Positions 14,001 through 26,000 of a stretch of 64,000 bases of DNA are shown here, piece after piece. Source of the DNA: Echinococcus granulosus. Lineage: Eukaryota > Platyhelminthes > Cestoda > Cyclophyllidea > Taeniidae. The DNA lies in the NCBI RefSeq assembly GCF_000524195.1, contig NW_020170419.1, forward strand, positions 129,541 to 193,540. Reading direction: 5' to 3'. Both the position numbers and the translations under genes were made by a program. Numbering within the stretch: position 1 is the stretch's first letter; every line of letters starts with the position of its first letter. Under the pieces are notes generated by a model. That model saw nothing but the letters and a program-made list of their open reading frames with translations. It ran no database searches and had not been told where the DNA came from.

Positions 14001-15811
14001 GTAGGTATTAACTTTTTGCATTGCCTACTTAATACTCCATATAAGTAGCATCAACCTGCGTATTGATTTGCTCTCCTGTTAGAACGGAATTGGCAGAAGC
14101 CAATGAAGGCAACCGATCCATCTACCTTGTGCCAACAGAATTTATACAGCAGTGGCGCCGCTATCTACGACTGCCTGCCGCCATCGCGCCCCCTGTTGAA
14201 CTGCCCTCTGGTCTGGAGGCAGCGGGAGTGCTCTGCATCCATGAATGCGTGAGTTCAGCCACTTGCCATTTTACTAAATGAAGGGTTCCCTCCTTATTGC
14301 TTAAGACTGGTAGTAATCACGACATAGCAAAAGTCCGAAACACCAGAGTACGATTTTTTGTTGTTTTCACCGGAAATGATTCCTTACCCTCCGCCTGCAT
14401 ACAGCTTCAAATGCCCTGGAACGAACTTCTGGAAGATAATTTGGTCTATCCCCTCTCCTCCTACGAATGGCATGCTATGAGCCAATTCTACTCCGTCACT
14501 TCTGACCATCGTCCACTGCGTTTGGTCGCGTTGCCAAACGATGAAAAGCAGGAGGGGATGGATCAGGACGATGAGACGGGGACGGCAGCATTGCCAAAGC
14601 AACAGCGGTTCTCTCTTGTAGGCTCACCGGAGGTCTGCGATGAGTGCTACGCTCTGGTGCAACAACGGCGATGCAACTTCGTTGCCGCCCGCATTTTTAT
14701 TCGCCAGGTGGCAGGACCGGCTGAGGCTTTAGCTTTCAACTCCACGTCTCCTGCCTCCTCTACCTCATTGGAACAGGTAGGTTGGATTTCCACTTACTAC
14801 TTAAATTGCCCGTCCTGACTGATCGTTTCTATTCCTATATATTGTCCTCGAATTACCTAATCTGCTTATTTTGATTTTCACTAGTATGCTCTCACTCTTA
14901 ACTTATATTATGCAGTAGCCATTATTGCTGCTACCGGTTCGACTCCTAGAAAATGCTTTTCACGTCTTGGCATCAATTTGAGCTGCCTATTTATTTCATC
15001 CATCAGTAGTATTTGCCGGGTCATATAAACCATGTTAGGCACATTGGAACGTCTTCTACCGGCTGAATTCATAGGCATTAGCGACTTCAGATGATGGGCA
15101 CAGATTTATTACATTAGAGCGTATAATTTTTCGTAACTGATTTTTTCCTTCCCCATCAGACGACATCGTCCATTCAATCCCCAACGAGGGAGGCGACATC
15201 TGCAAACGCCGCCGTGGTGCGGCGCTCCCAGCGAAGGCGTGTTAGTCGTGAGGACAGCATTCTTCGCGTGAACAGTTTCACCAAGCTGATTGACTTGCGG
15301 GTCCAACTCATCAATGTCGTTGGTGCAGCGCCGTATGATCAACACATCCTGCTCGATGTGGGTCACTCCCTTTGTTGGTGGCGGCTGTTTATGAAAAAGC
15401 CGTGTCTACTGAAATTGATATCAGTAGAGGCTACCTTGCAAAATTCATTATTGTTTTAGGGGGTGGAGTTGACGGATAACACGAGCAGCCTCTACCAACT
15501 GGGAATTCGACCGGAAACTCGCCTCCTCGTCTGGATCGACACACCCAACTCGGAAGCCATCGCTGAGGCCTCGAAAAAACCACCCACCACTCCATCAAGC
15601 AGTGCCAATAACTCGTTCTCGCCCGCTGGTGCGAAATTCAACGGATTCATCTGTATTTGAGGTCCCAATAGTGATGTCGGACTTGGTTGCTAGCATTCTT
15701 TCGATTTCTGCTTTTGTAGATCGTCAAGTGGAGACGGGATTCAAGGGAACACGGTTATTGGACTACTGGTCACCTGATGAAAAAAATTCCTCACTTTCTG
15801 GCGTCTCTTGA
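5085..15811 (+). CDS. USP48: Ubiquitin carboxyl-terminal hydrolase 48 (USP48-like), 18 exons
   Basis: A cysteine protease of the USP family that removes ubiquitin from proteins. Exons: 5085-5212, 5690-5786, 5885-5996, 6874-6943, 7020-7077, 7747-7859, 7938-8043, 8235-8448, 10362-10528, 11369-11624, 12139-12239, 12704-13405, 13473-13897, 14083-14248, 14405-14776, 15160-15357, 15460-15628, 15720-15811. Phases agree and the sum is 3546 nt (1181 residues; human USP48 is about 1035). Cys box GLRNYGSTCYLNAFLQ puts the nucleophile at Cys87; His box STSGHYIAVV gives His333; WKVCND gives Asn352. Zinc-finger pairs are CQIC (194-197) and CPQC (240-243). DUSP-like segments lie around 530-910 (WWLAEWL, FTNWRSFA, EFIQQWRRYL). 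A ubiquitin-like segment (about 1050-1135) precedes GFKGTRLLDYW, which matches human GFKGTGLLGH. An in-frame TGA lies 6 nt before the ATG. The least certain junction is exon 8 to 9. Confidence 0.93.
5885..5996 (+). CDS. USP48: USP48 exon 3, carrying the catalytic cysteine
   Basis: This 112-nt exon encodes the cysteine box followed by AELRQAIYQLPYN, which matches LELRQALYLCPS after the active site of human USP48. It is flanked by TTAACAG and GTAGGT. The upstream exon 5690-5786 encodes CKGNTRCL, matching CKGNPNCL in human, and joins in phase 0. The opposite strand is also open over this exon (minus 5684-5983), which can mislead gene finders. Confidence 0.93.
8449..10361 (+). other. Large USP48 intron 8
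   Basis: A 1913-nt intron between LLDMTPYISP and EDPSSPTENN. Its 5' boundary is ambiguous: a weak donor (CCGG|GTTGGT) keeps the frame, while a stronger one 4 nt downstream (GGTTG|GTGAGA, after 8452) would shift it unless a small extra exon lies inside. An open frame at 9643-9978 (111 codons) has no protein-like features that I recognise. A near-palindrome CAAGGGGAATTCCCTTG lies around 10098. Confidence 0.5.
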
Positions 15812-18051
15812 GCCCTTCCCACTGTCTACGCTTCGCCTTTCAGCTCTGGCATTGCCTGCTTATTTGTACATTTAAGTAGACTGTACTCACTCTTTGGATT
15901 TATTGTAAAATTGATATGGCTGAGTGGATATTATTAAGAGATATTTTATCAAGTGTGCAATACTTGTGTGGAATTTTGCTCTGGCGCGGATTATTATCCG
16001 ATATCAAGGCAAATGACATTGGTATTCGGGACCCAGTCTACTTATTAGTTGTTAAGTAGAACGCGACTGGTACTTTATTATAGTGTACTAAAGGAGGATT
16101 AAATATGAAAAGGAGAATTAATGTGTGGGAAGTGTATGCGGGGAGGTATTCATTCAAGAAGTTGAGTGTGGCTTTAACCCTGTTTGTGCTAAAATGCTGC
16201 AGTTAGTTCAATTAAATGTGTGGTGTTTGACTTTGACGTTGACGTGAATGCAAAAACTGAAACCAGGCCAAAAACGCATTTCCGTTCCCTCTCTCGTTTA
16301 CGGGTTTCACGCCGTTGACCTTGGCATCAAAAATGGTGCTGCGAACACCATTATCTCCGTTCTGATCCAAAAGAAGGTTGTAATGCTACATTGGTCTGGG
16401 GAGGGGTGAGTGAGTCGTCCAGCTCTGGCAGCTCAGCCCCTCATGTATGTCTCGACTAGTCTCTCCTTTATCATCGCCTTTTATGCCTTCGGTAGCGTTT
16501 CCTTAGCAGATTTCGCAACGATGACCTTAAGACAGGTGAAGATACCATGTTTGCATGGTAAAAAAAACGATCAGATGGCTTACTTTTCCCGCTTTTCTTG
16601 TCTTGCGATTGCTGCCCCGCCTCACCACCTTTTCACTCTGTTTTGATGTCAATGCTGCTCACGCGACCTCTTCAGTTACCAATGGACCTTTGAAGAAGAA
16701 CGATTTGTATTAACAATAATTCTTTTCTCAAACTGCACTTGAAACTGTTTTTCTGGATAACGTCCCAGTTGTGTCTTGACTGTGCCGCGGTTACTCAATA
16801 CAGCTTCTTTTGGTAGTATTGCAAAAAATCCGATGAAACGGTGGTGTAGTAAAATAGCAGTTGGATATTCAATGGAGAGCCACCCACGACATCTTTCGAA
16901 ACACTCACAGCATATCTCCATTGAATGTCAGAGGTCAAATTGACGCAAAATTAGATAATAAGCCGTCACGAAGGCAAAAAGTGAGGACATAGCCGTGCCA
17001 CTTGTATTTGATATAATGGCTCATAGCTTCAATACCGACTATAATTAACGTCCACTTTTGTTTGATTTTTCCCTTTTTTTCATGCAAATGTTTTTCAAAT
17101 AGCTGTTTGCTCAGCTCAGTTTTAATCAGCGCGTAGCATTTACCGCATCGTCCTCATTTCTGTCGCCAGGACAATCTTGTAAATTCGCTCGTCCCACCCA
17201 TCTGGAAGTTATTTTTTCCGTCTTCACACAATCACTACATCATTTGGGCCACGACCAATACAACTAACACCGTCTCATACTCGAATTGTTGACCTCTCAG
17301 GGTCTACTTTTGTGGCAAATGAAGAATGAAAACCAAATGCATTATAGCCACAAAGTAGGACACTGAATGTTTGTAAAAGCGTCGAAAAGTGTAAACAACT
17401 GCACCCTGAATGCCACTGATTAATAACTTACTGGCAGTTCGACAAGGCTTCTACCAAATTACGCATAAATGTCTCACCTGCAGAGGCCTTTCTCTCCACC
17501 ACCTCCGTCTACAAGATTGAGGTATGCTTACGCGTGGCTCATATGATATCTCGAGGGTTTAGAGTACTCCACTTTTCGAGGACATTACCTAAGAAAGCCA
17601 AAAGTACACGATTTGAGTAGCAAATAATATCCTCCTTTGTGTCGGGTTTAGCATTTATTCTATCAGTAGAAATAAGTAAAAATTTTGCCATTGGGCAGTA
17701 ATAGCCAATGGAAGCGTCTTTCCTTCCGATGAAAGGAAAGTCGGGCAGGATACTCTCTATGAATGGGGAGTATTTTCCAAATTAGACATAATATAATCTA
17801 TCATACGCTTTTTAAACGTATCTGAGTTACCTGTTTTCCCTCCACCTCCATGTACCTGCATGGGTAGGACTAGTCGCCCTACTCATATCTTGAAAACAGG
17901 CTTAGTATTGCGACCGTTGTTCTGGATTTTTCGGCAGATAAATGTTCGAAGCAGTATAGCAGCTGTAAAACACGAGATTTTCTACGTCGGATTTGGGATT
18001 GGCTCTGGTTTCTGTTTACGGCAGTCCGTCATTTGAACATGTCCTTTTCTT
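15812..18051. other. Non-coding region downstream of USP48
   Basis: I see no supported gene here. Short open frames at 16410-16646 and 16676-16921 have no splice-site or family support. Two CTACTTA/TAAGTAG-type hairpins lie just after the USP48 stop, at 15856-15879 and 16038-16059. No unambiguous AATAAA signal was found close to the stop codon. Confidence 0.5.
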
Positions 18052-18985
18052 CTGTCTTGCACAACCCGATTCCAATGATGTTTAAATTTATAGGAGAAAT
18101 GTTTATATTTGTTTTAATAATGAAATCGGGCATTACTTATGGGCTACTAATTCAGTATTTGAGCAATCCAACCTCTTGAGATCGTCATCATTATTATCAC
18201 TGTTCAGTGTACATAGCAAATCAGTTTTTCGACTCCTCGCCCTTCCTGTCTTGTGCAAACCGAAATCAGCAGGACGGACTTCATTTGTTAAAAGGCTACA
18301 ATTTTGGCCATTAGTGACATTTTAAGTCAGTAATAAAAGGTTCTTATATACTACCCACAAAATTTTAAGTGGCCAAACTGCATGAATTCGCCACTGTTAG
18401 CACCGCTTTTTGTCGCGTGCAAATCACTTTTTTGAGTCCTTTGCCTTCCTGTCTTATGTAAAACGCAGGCCTATTTGCTGATATTTCTTTCTAACGATGA
18501 AATTTAAGCACAATATTAAAAGCACCTTGTGTGCTACTTACTCATTATTTAAGTAGTCGAGTCTCCTAAACTCACTACTATTAGTTTTGCTTCTTATCAA
18601 ATGCAACAAATCCGATTTTGTCTCCTTTCTGCCTTATGCAAGCCACAATTGTTGGGCCGGACCTCATTTGCAAAACGTGGACATATCAGTCTAGTGATGG
18701 GATTCTAACCCAGTATTCCAAACATATTATATACTACTTATTTGGCGTTTGAGTAGGCAAACCTAAACTAGTTATCATTAGTACCACTTTTTTACACGTA
18801 ACAAATAACGGTCTTTAATTTCCTCCCCATTACCCTTTTATGCAAACCAAAACAGGGTCAATCTTACCTGCGAAATTTGTATATTTCTATCCCATGATGG
18901 AATTTCATCCCAATATTGAAAGTCTCCCACATACTACTTACACTATGTACTTATACAGTCAGACCTTCAGACCTGGTCGGCCGAT
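18052..18985. repeat. Degenerate tandem satellite, about 195-bp period, roughly five units
   Basis: The landmark CTGTCTTGTGCAAACC recurs in diverged form at about 18052, 18247, 18448, 18629 and 18831, giving spacings near 195, 201, 181 and 202. Between landmarks the same sub-blocks follow in order: a CGGACTTCATTTG-like block, a block like TGATGAAATTTAAGCCCAGTATT, a TACTACTTA...AAGTAG block, an ACTATTAGTACC block, and a GCAAATCACTTTTTTGAGTCCTTT block. Units are clearly related but well diverged, so this is an old array. The last unit is partial. Not coding. Confidence 0.8.
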
Positions 18986-21900
18986 TATCACTACACCCAG
19001 CAAACTACATATGGACTTTTTTCTTTTGATAGAATAACCCAAATGTGACCTAATTAATGAATCTGATGGGAATATTTACGTTTACAGGAAGTTCGCAGGT
19101 CGCTTGTCCTTACCCATGGCCAAGTTGGCCCAATAAGGTGAGGCAAGTCGAATAGGCGACCATCCACCCCCAAAATGGAAACAGCGATAAATATTTTAAA
19201 AGAGGACTTTACTGTCTAGCTCCCGAGTCCTTTTCACCTCGTTTGTTTTTAAGGCAGAGACGGATCACAACCTACGCCCTCTCGTCTGTCTCCGTCTGCG
19301 TTCAGGATGTGTCCCTAATGTCGCAGCGAACTGCACCACTGGGAGACCGCGAGCACGCCCAAATCGCCGCGAGGTTAAGGTTGCACGACCCTGCTGCAAA
19401 ATGGCATCACCCATGCATGCCAAGTGACTTCAGAAATCGATAAGGTCAAAAAATCTCCCAACAAAAGCATAAAAAATTCATGCCTCGAGGGAATTAGCAA
19501 AGCCTGCTTTGAAATCACTCGAAGCGTGGCCCTTGGTGAGGTGGACGACACGAGAAGCCATTAAATAAAAGCAACGATCTAGGATGGTGTTGCCATGGTA
19601 ATGTTAACAAATTTGTTAAATGTGTGTTGACCTGAAAAAGGAAGAAGAAAAAAAGACCGCGGAAGGACACTCGACCCGAAAATTTTGGCTCGTCTTTCGT
19701 GCCTAGTGGGCTGAAGTGAGGCACAGCAGACAACGTGTAATTAAGTCTTGGAGGGTTGTTTTTCCTCTTCGCCCCGAAATTACCACCACCACCACCACCA
19801 CCTTGGGACAAATTCCACCTTTACGCAAAGTTTGGACGTTGGACAGTAGGAAAAAAAGCCCCTAGCCTCAGTCATCTTCGTTCCTATCGCCTTTTTTCCC
19901 ACCTGGTCAGAGAACTATTATCGGTGTGTGGGGGAGGAGAAGCAGGCAACTATCTCTAAGGCGGTAGTCATCCTGACACCCAGTTGAGGTGTGCGGACAG
20001 ACCTCCACCGTAATTGCTGTCTGCCCCATGGGTGGTGAATAAGCCCTGGTGACGAATTTCGTCTGCACTCCACGCACAAATCAACCACAGTCTTCTGGGT
20101 GGAAGCGGTGCACGCCTTTGTAGCGTTTGGGTTGTTCCAGGGATAAGGAATGAACGGCAGGGTTGCTTCAAGTAACAATCAGAAGAAAAAAAAGTGGAAT
20201 GCACGACGTGGCAGGGGGCGCACTTCGCGTATCCATCAGATCCAACAATCGTGAAGTAGTGGAGGGCACAATGCAGCGACGGACTGCCACGCGCCACGCT
20301 TTGCAGTTCACACAGCCCCCGCCCATGGACTAGAACAAGTAGGTGCGCCGATCCACACCGAGGGCCCCATGAAAGGCGCCTTTTAACCTCATAATAAATC
20401 ATCCATGATGCAAAACACATGCAACAACGTACCTAGTCCTTGCTACTTTCTATGATAAGGCAACGCGCCATATGCAAGTTTCCCACACTCTTCAATTCCT
20501 ACAAACAATTTGTTGCGCAGACTGCATACACGTTTAATTACTCAGCCTCTTTAAAATCCACAACATGACTCCCCAAACTCGTCAGCACGCATTCTTTCTA
20601 ACCGGCAAGCCCGACTACACTGTTAGATTGACACTCCAGACGAGTGGAGCTGTCCCACTCACCATTATGGATAATAGAGAATCTGAAGGCACACAAAGCA
20701 CTCGATTCGGCAGCTCAGACTCGGCAACACTAACGAGTGACGTCAGCATCAAAAATACCGTCAAAAATGAGCACGCTCGAAGGGAACTTGTCATTGATGG
20801 GCTTATAAAATACCGCGTCAAATTTGGCTGCCACGACGTATAAAATCGGCACTGAGGTGCACATTGAACCTTTTGAAGCGATAAACCTCCCACGACCTGG
20901 CATTCAGACACAGACAATTCCAACCCACGCAAACGACGTCGATCTGGTCAATCCGGAAGAGATTAGTCACTAAAAATGCCAAAACAAGATGTGGCTGGCC
21001 GCAAAGAACCCCACGGTTTCTGCTAGTTTGCAATGCACGGATACGCTTATTTCGAACGGTAATAATAACGCAAGACTCCAAACGTCAAGGCATGGCTGTG
21101 TGAGGAGCTACACAGGGAGGAGAACAGTGTCCGGTTCTCAGATTCCGTATACTTTTCGAATGATGTTTCCCCAAACGGCAGAGAGTAAATACCACCCATT
21201 TCTGGGATCAGCCAATCCCATGATCAAATGCCACGCAGAGTTGACAAGTGAGAAAAAAAGGGGAATGGTTGGAGTTGGCCTGTTACCTTCAAGTTGAAAA
21301 TCAGGGCAAGATAGTGTCCCACTGGGAATAAGCATAGATAAGAGAATGCAATTTTTTAAAGAAATAAAACACGTCAAGAAGCTTCCCGCAGTTATTTACT
21401 TACTTATCGGACTACTCTCAAGTGAATCTTAAGGGCCTCAGCCTACTTCTTTTATCGTTTAAAGCGGCGTGATGAAAATTGGTTGAAGCATTCTCGTGCC
21501 CACAAGAGAGAGCGAGATTCTAGCAACTAACGGATACACAAAGTACTCCGATTGGATCTGAGCTCGCAGATCTCTGACGCCTACACATACACACTCGTAA
21601 CAAAACGCTTGTGCATGAATGCGGTGATTAGACCCCTCGGAGAGGCGCGTCAATCAGTTAAAATGCCTTACATTTCACTTACCATTTATAGAAATTCATC
21701 CAATTGACAAAAAAAGGTGTACTTTGAAGTGAATGAGGCTTAACAAAACTGCCCTCAGTAATTAAACAGTTTACATGAATAAAAGAGGCGAAAACAAGAA
21801 TGCTCAAAACAACAGGCACTCACAGCTTGACCCTATTTTCTGCACCATTGCATGTTAAGGTTCCCGAGTAGTGCTGATAAACATTTTGCCTTCAAAACTT

Positions 21901-22744
21901 TCAGGTAACACTGTAAAAAGTAACTACTCACCGTTTCGCCATGCACAGAAATCGCTAATGACTCATGCCGCGGTTTGTTGCTACGACAATCAACGCATAC
22001 ATGAATGTAAACTGGTTAGCTTTCTCGCAAGGTTCACCAACTTTGGCAGAAAATAAGCCGCTAGCAACGTGTTAAATCTTCAATTTGACCTACATCTGGC
22101 CAAATCAAGTTTAAGCATCACCCATCATCGTACGCGTAACCCAGACATCAAAGCAATACGGGGAAAAAAATAACACAAGATTCCTTTACCCTCTACTTCA
22201 TTTGGAACCCACTCGAAGTACTCTCTATCTTGCTGGCATAAACACCCCCTGTTTAACAGTTTATTTCGGCAAAAAACAATCATTTTCCCCGACAAAAGAG
22301 GACAACCTTGATGACACGCAAATGGAACATTCTAGTGCGTGTCACACGACAGAACAGAGTGGGTGGTTCAAGTGCATTCAATTACGATCTAAAATACACT
22401 CGAGACAAAAAAGGTTAGTAGCAAGTTAGAATTACTTAACCCGGTGACCCCTCTCTCCCCATCGCCATGGCAACTCATCCGACAGGTTAAGTGGGATCTC
22501 AAACTGGTCGATAGCACACGAACACGAGTCACGGAAATGAGGAGCACTCCACAGAACCCCACAAATGCTCCCACACCTACTCAAGTGCTTAATATTACCC
22601 ACTAATTAGCAAATTATCTAGGCATTACAAAAAACTGTCGTCGAGTCAATAACCCGAGGTAGAAAGCGGGAACATAAATATAGCAACTGCAGCCTAATGC
22701 CATTGGAAGGAGAGCGAGAGAAAAAAGTGGAAGGATTGACTTTT
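18986..22744. other. Non-coding region with open frames of unknown meaning
   Basis: Sequence from about 19200 to 21300 looks richer in G and C than its surroundings and has overlapping open frames on both strands (for example minus 19968-20420, 150 codons, and plus 20565-20843). None shows a domain, a matching splice context or resemblance to a known family, so I do not call genes. A (CCA)n run lies at about 19782-19802. Downstream of about 21300 the DNA becomes AT-rich with no visible feature. Confidence 0.4.
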
Positions 22745-22764
22745 CAAGGGCGTTAACGCCCTTG
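22745..22764. repeat. Perfect 20-bp palindrome 3' of UBA1
   Basis: CAAGGGCGTTAACGCCCTTG equals its own reverse complement over all 20 positions. It lies about 280 bp beyond the UBA1 stop codon on that gene's downstream side. It could be a protein-binding site or form a hairpin in a 3' read-through transcript; the sequence does not show which. Confidence 0.9.
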
Positions 22765-23042
22765 CAACAAGCATACACAGACACATCAAACCACCAATAA
22801 CCAAACGAGAGGAATGAGAAAATGCTGCATTAAATTTATATTCAGATGATTGACCTACAAAACACCCATATGCACGCACCTTCTGTTTCATGCTGAGTCA
22901 AAAATCGCAAAAGAAATGAAAGTGAATATTCGGCGACAACAGAAGGAGGTAAGGAAGTAGAGAGGAAGAAACGCAGGTAAATGTGAGGGATAACACAGTT
23001 ACCCACTCCCATACTCCAACTCATCCGCCACCCTGCAGTTGC

Positions 23043-26000
23043 TTAGTTCGTGCTGGTGGATTTCTTGTCAAGAACGTAGCGAACGTACGGCACCTCCACA
23101 TCCTCACCATCCAAATCCGTAGCACAAAGTTCAAACACCAGAGCATTCACGTGTGCAGGAATGCGCTTCTTGCTAACCGACTCCACCAAATTCAGCATCC
23201 TATAAGGCACAAAGCTTCTTAGAACTTCATCCTCTCCGTGGCGAAAGAGTATTGCAGAGAGTACTTACTGCATTTTGAGACGCTCGTTGCGTTTGTTCGG
23301 GGGCATGAAGAAGGAGTAAAGCATGGAGACATCCTGAGAAAGCATGGTGATTTCCAATTTGTGCTGGGTCTTGAAGTAGTCCAAAAATTGCTGCAGTGTC
23401 AGGCCGCCGGGAACTTCGAAGCGGTCCCAGATGGTGAAGCTATTGTCATAGTACTTCCAGGACTTGGGGGGCAATGGCTCAGAGGAGCCAAAGAAGGGCA
23501 GTGAAAGGTTTAAGAAGGTGTTCTTGTACAGCTCCAAGTCTTGATGGCCTTGAGCGAGCTGTGAGAAGGGGAAAAAAAGGGGACTAAATTTGCGACCAAA
23601 CGTGGTGGAGATATTAAAAGAAGGGAAAAATTGCCTTCAAGAGCTCGATTGCAACCAGTCCAGAGACAATGCTGGTGGTGGTGGCGATAGCAGGAATGAT
23701 CTTGCCGGCGATCAGCTTGCTTCTCAATCGATCCGCGGGTGCAATGTCGTAGTTCTCTGCGCGCAGATTGCTCGCCGCGGTAATGAAATCCATGTGGAAG
23801 TTGCTGTCATCATCCTTCTCAAACTCTACCACATTTATGCTCATTTTCGGCAGGTCATCTAAAAGCACACGGCATAATACTCGCGTGGAAAGACTGCCTG
23901 TATCGCGGTGTTAATCTAAGCTATATGCGTGTATAATTGCGTATACATGTATAATTGCAGTTGTTACATGCGGTGATGCAATCAGTGCGCACTAGTGCTG
24001 GATTCAGAGGTAAAGGGAAAATCAATAAAGGAAAGAAAGGAGCGACGTACCACCCTTCGGCATGGACTTCTTCAAATCATCTAACTTTGAGTCCTGTGCG
24101 AAGACGCGAGGACGAGCAGCCATCTCGGCATCGGAGACTTCTATGGTGACTCCACTGCGTGGCACAAACTGAGGCACATTCACAACACTCGCCTTCTTCG
24201 CAATCATTGCGATGTCGCGTGATCCACGCAAACTGTAGATAAAAGCTCGCAGATTTGCCGCAGACACGATGAAGTCCAGGTGAATTGGCTGATTAAAAAA
24301 AAAACAAGGTAAATTCCGAGCTCACAAACAACGGCAGCAAAATTAGGTCTGCTCACATTGCTAGCATCGAATTCGAGAGGCCTGGGGCACCGTTTAGTAC
24401 CAGACCAGAACGGAGCCCCGGTGGTCGTTTTGTGGTCCGGGGGGAAGTTAAAAAGAAGCTGACGAATGGAATTGGAGTAGAGATCCTAGATACAGAAACG
24501 CAAATTAGCAAATTGTACAATAGAGAACAATTTATTGCTGTTTCAGAGGCAAGAACTCACCTGCCAGAGATTGCGGGCCCACACGATGCAATCGTCAAAA
24601 TCTTTGGGGCAAGCAGTGGTGAGATTCACCTTCAAGGGTTCCAAAACATCCATTGCCTGGTTAGCCACAGATCCCATCTTGGATATAAATTCCTCCGGAT
24701 TCTGGGTGTATGAGCGAAGAGCGTTAGACTGTTGCACAAAGAGGCCCTCAAAGGTGTCACGTGCCCACTGCAGGGTGTGTTCAATCTGGTAGGGGAAGTT
24801 CTTCAACGTGCACATCGGAATCGACTTTTCCGGGGGATCCTAATGCAAAGCCGTGGATGTCAGTAATGACAACGTTAGCCTTACCTGAGATGATGAGTAG
24901 GATTCGGTGAGATGAGGAATAACCACCTGCACGTTACCCTTGGTGCCCAATGTGCCAGATTCTAAGAGAGGCTTGCGATAATAGACACAACGACGATCTA
25001 TGTAGGTCCGAGCCTCGATGTTATCAAGAGCGTTGGCAACGCCATCCAGGGCTTCAAAAAAGGCGTCATCGTACACGGCCTCGGTCTCTGGCCCCACTTT
25101 GTTCTCATGAGGCACAATTTTAAGCTTTTGAGTAAGGATTTGAAAGTGAGATCTTACCTCAGGATTTATGACTCTGGCGGCGGTAGCAGCAATACTGGAT
25201 TTGAACTTTCCAATATCCCATGGGCGGAAGAGGAACTGTCGATTGAGATTTGACTTCTCGATAACATCCATATCGGTGATGAATAACTTACCCCCACGAC
25301 AGGAAACACCCATCATGGCAAAGTTCTTCAGGTGCTCGCAACCAATGGCTCCAGCACCCACCTTTGCAATCGTTAACTCAGTAAATCAGACAACTTACGA
25401 CGAAGTACTTGAGGTCACCCAGTTTGTCCTGAAACTGCTTGCCAAATATCTTGCATTGACCCTCGTAGCGACCCTGTGCAGCAATCAAATCGCTCTTGGA
25501 TAAAACAGTGCCGTTTTCACATTTACACCATGGCGAGGGCAAGCATTCAATGGCGTCGAAGTAGAACCACTGATCAATTGGTCGAAAGTGACCAGTGCAA
25601 GATTTCATCACCTCTTGGGCAACAATGCCACCGATAATGGACTAAAGTGGCGAATAAGGAAAGTTTTTTTCTCTTTTACTTGAATGGGACAGCAGTTGCC
25701 AGCAGAAATAAACGAGAATATCTTGGCTAGGGGTTCGTTAATCTGCTCGACATGAGCGGCGGTCTCATTCACATCCTTGTTGACAGCTTTGCAACATTCT
25801 ACAAAGGTCTCAGCATCCTCTTCGTTCCAGGGAATCGGAACACGATTATGGTACATTTCGAAGCGGGAGAGAGCCTCAAAAAACAGATGCAACTGCGCCG
25901 GAGATTCCAACTTCGCGAAATCACTGATGAGGAAATTCGGGTTCTTATAGGCCTCAGCCAGCTCGAGCTAAGAGCACCGATGAGAAAAAAAGAGCATACG

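Noticed and set aside
14930..14955. GGTTCGACTCC resembling a tRNA B box
   Set aside because: No A box, anticodon arm or acceptor-stem pairing at the right distances; it lies inside a USP48 intron.
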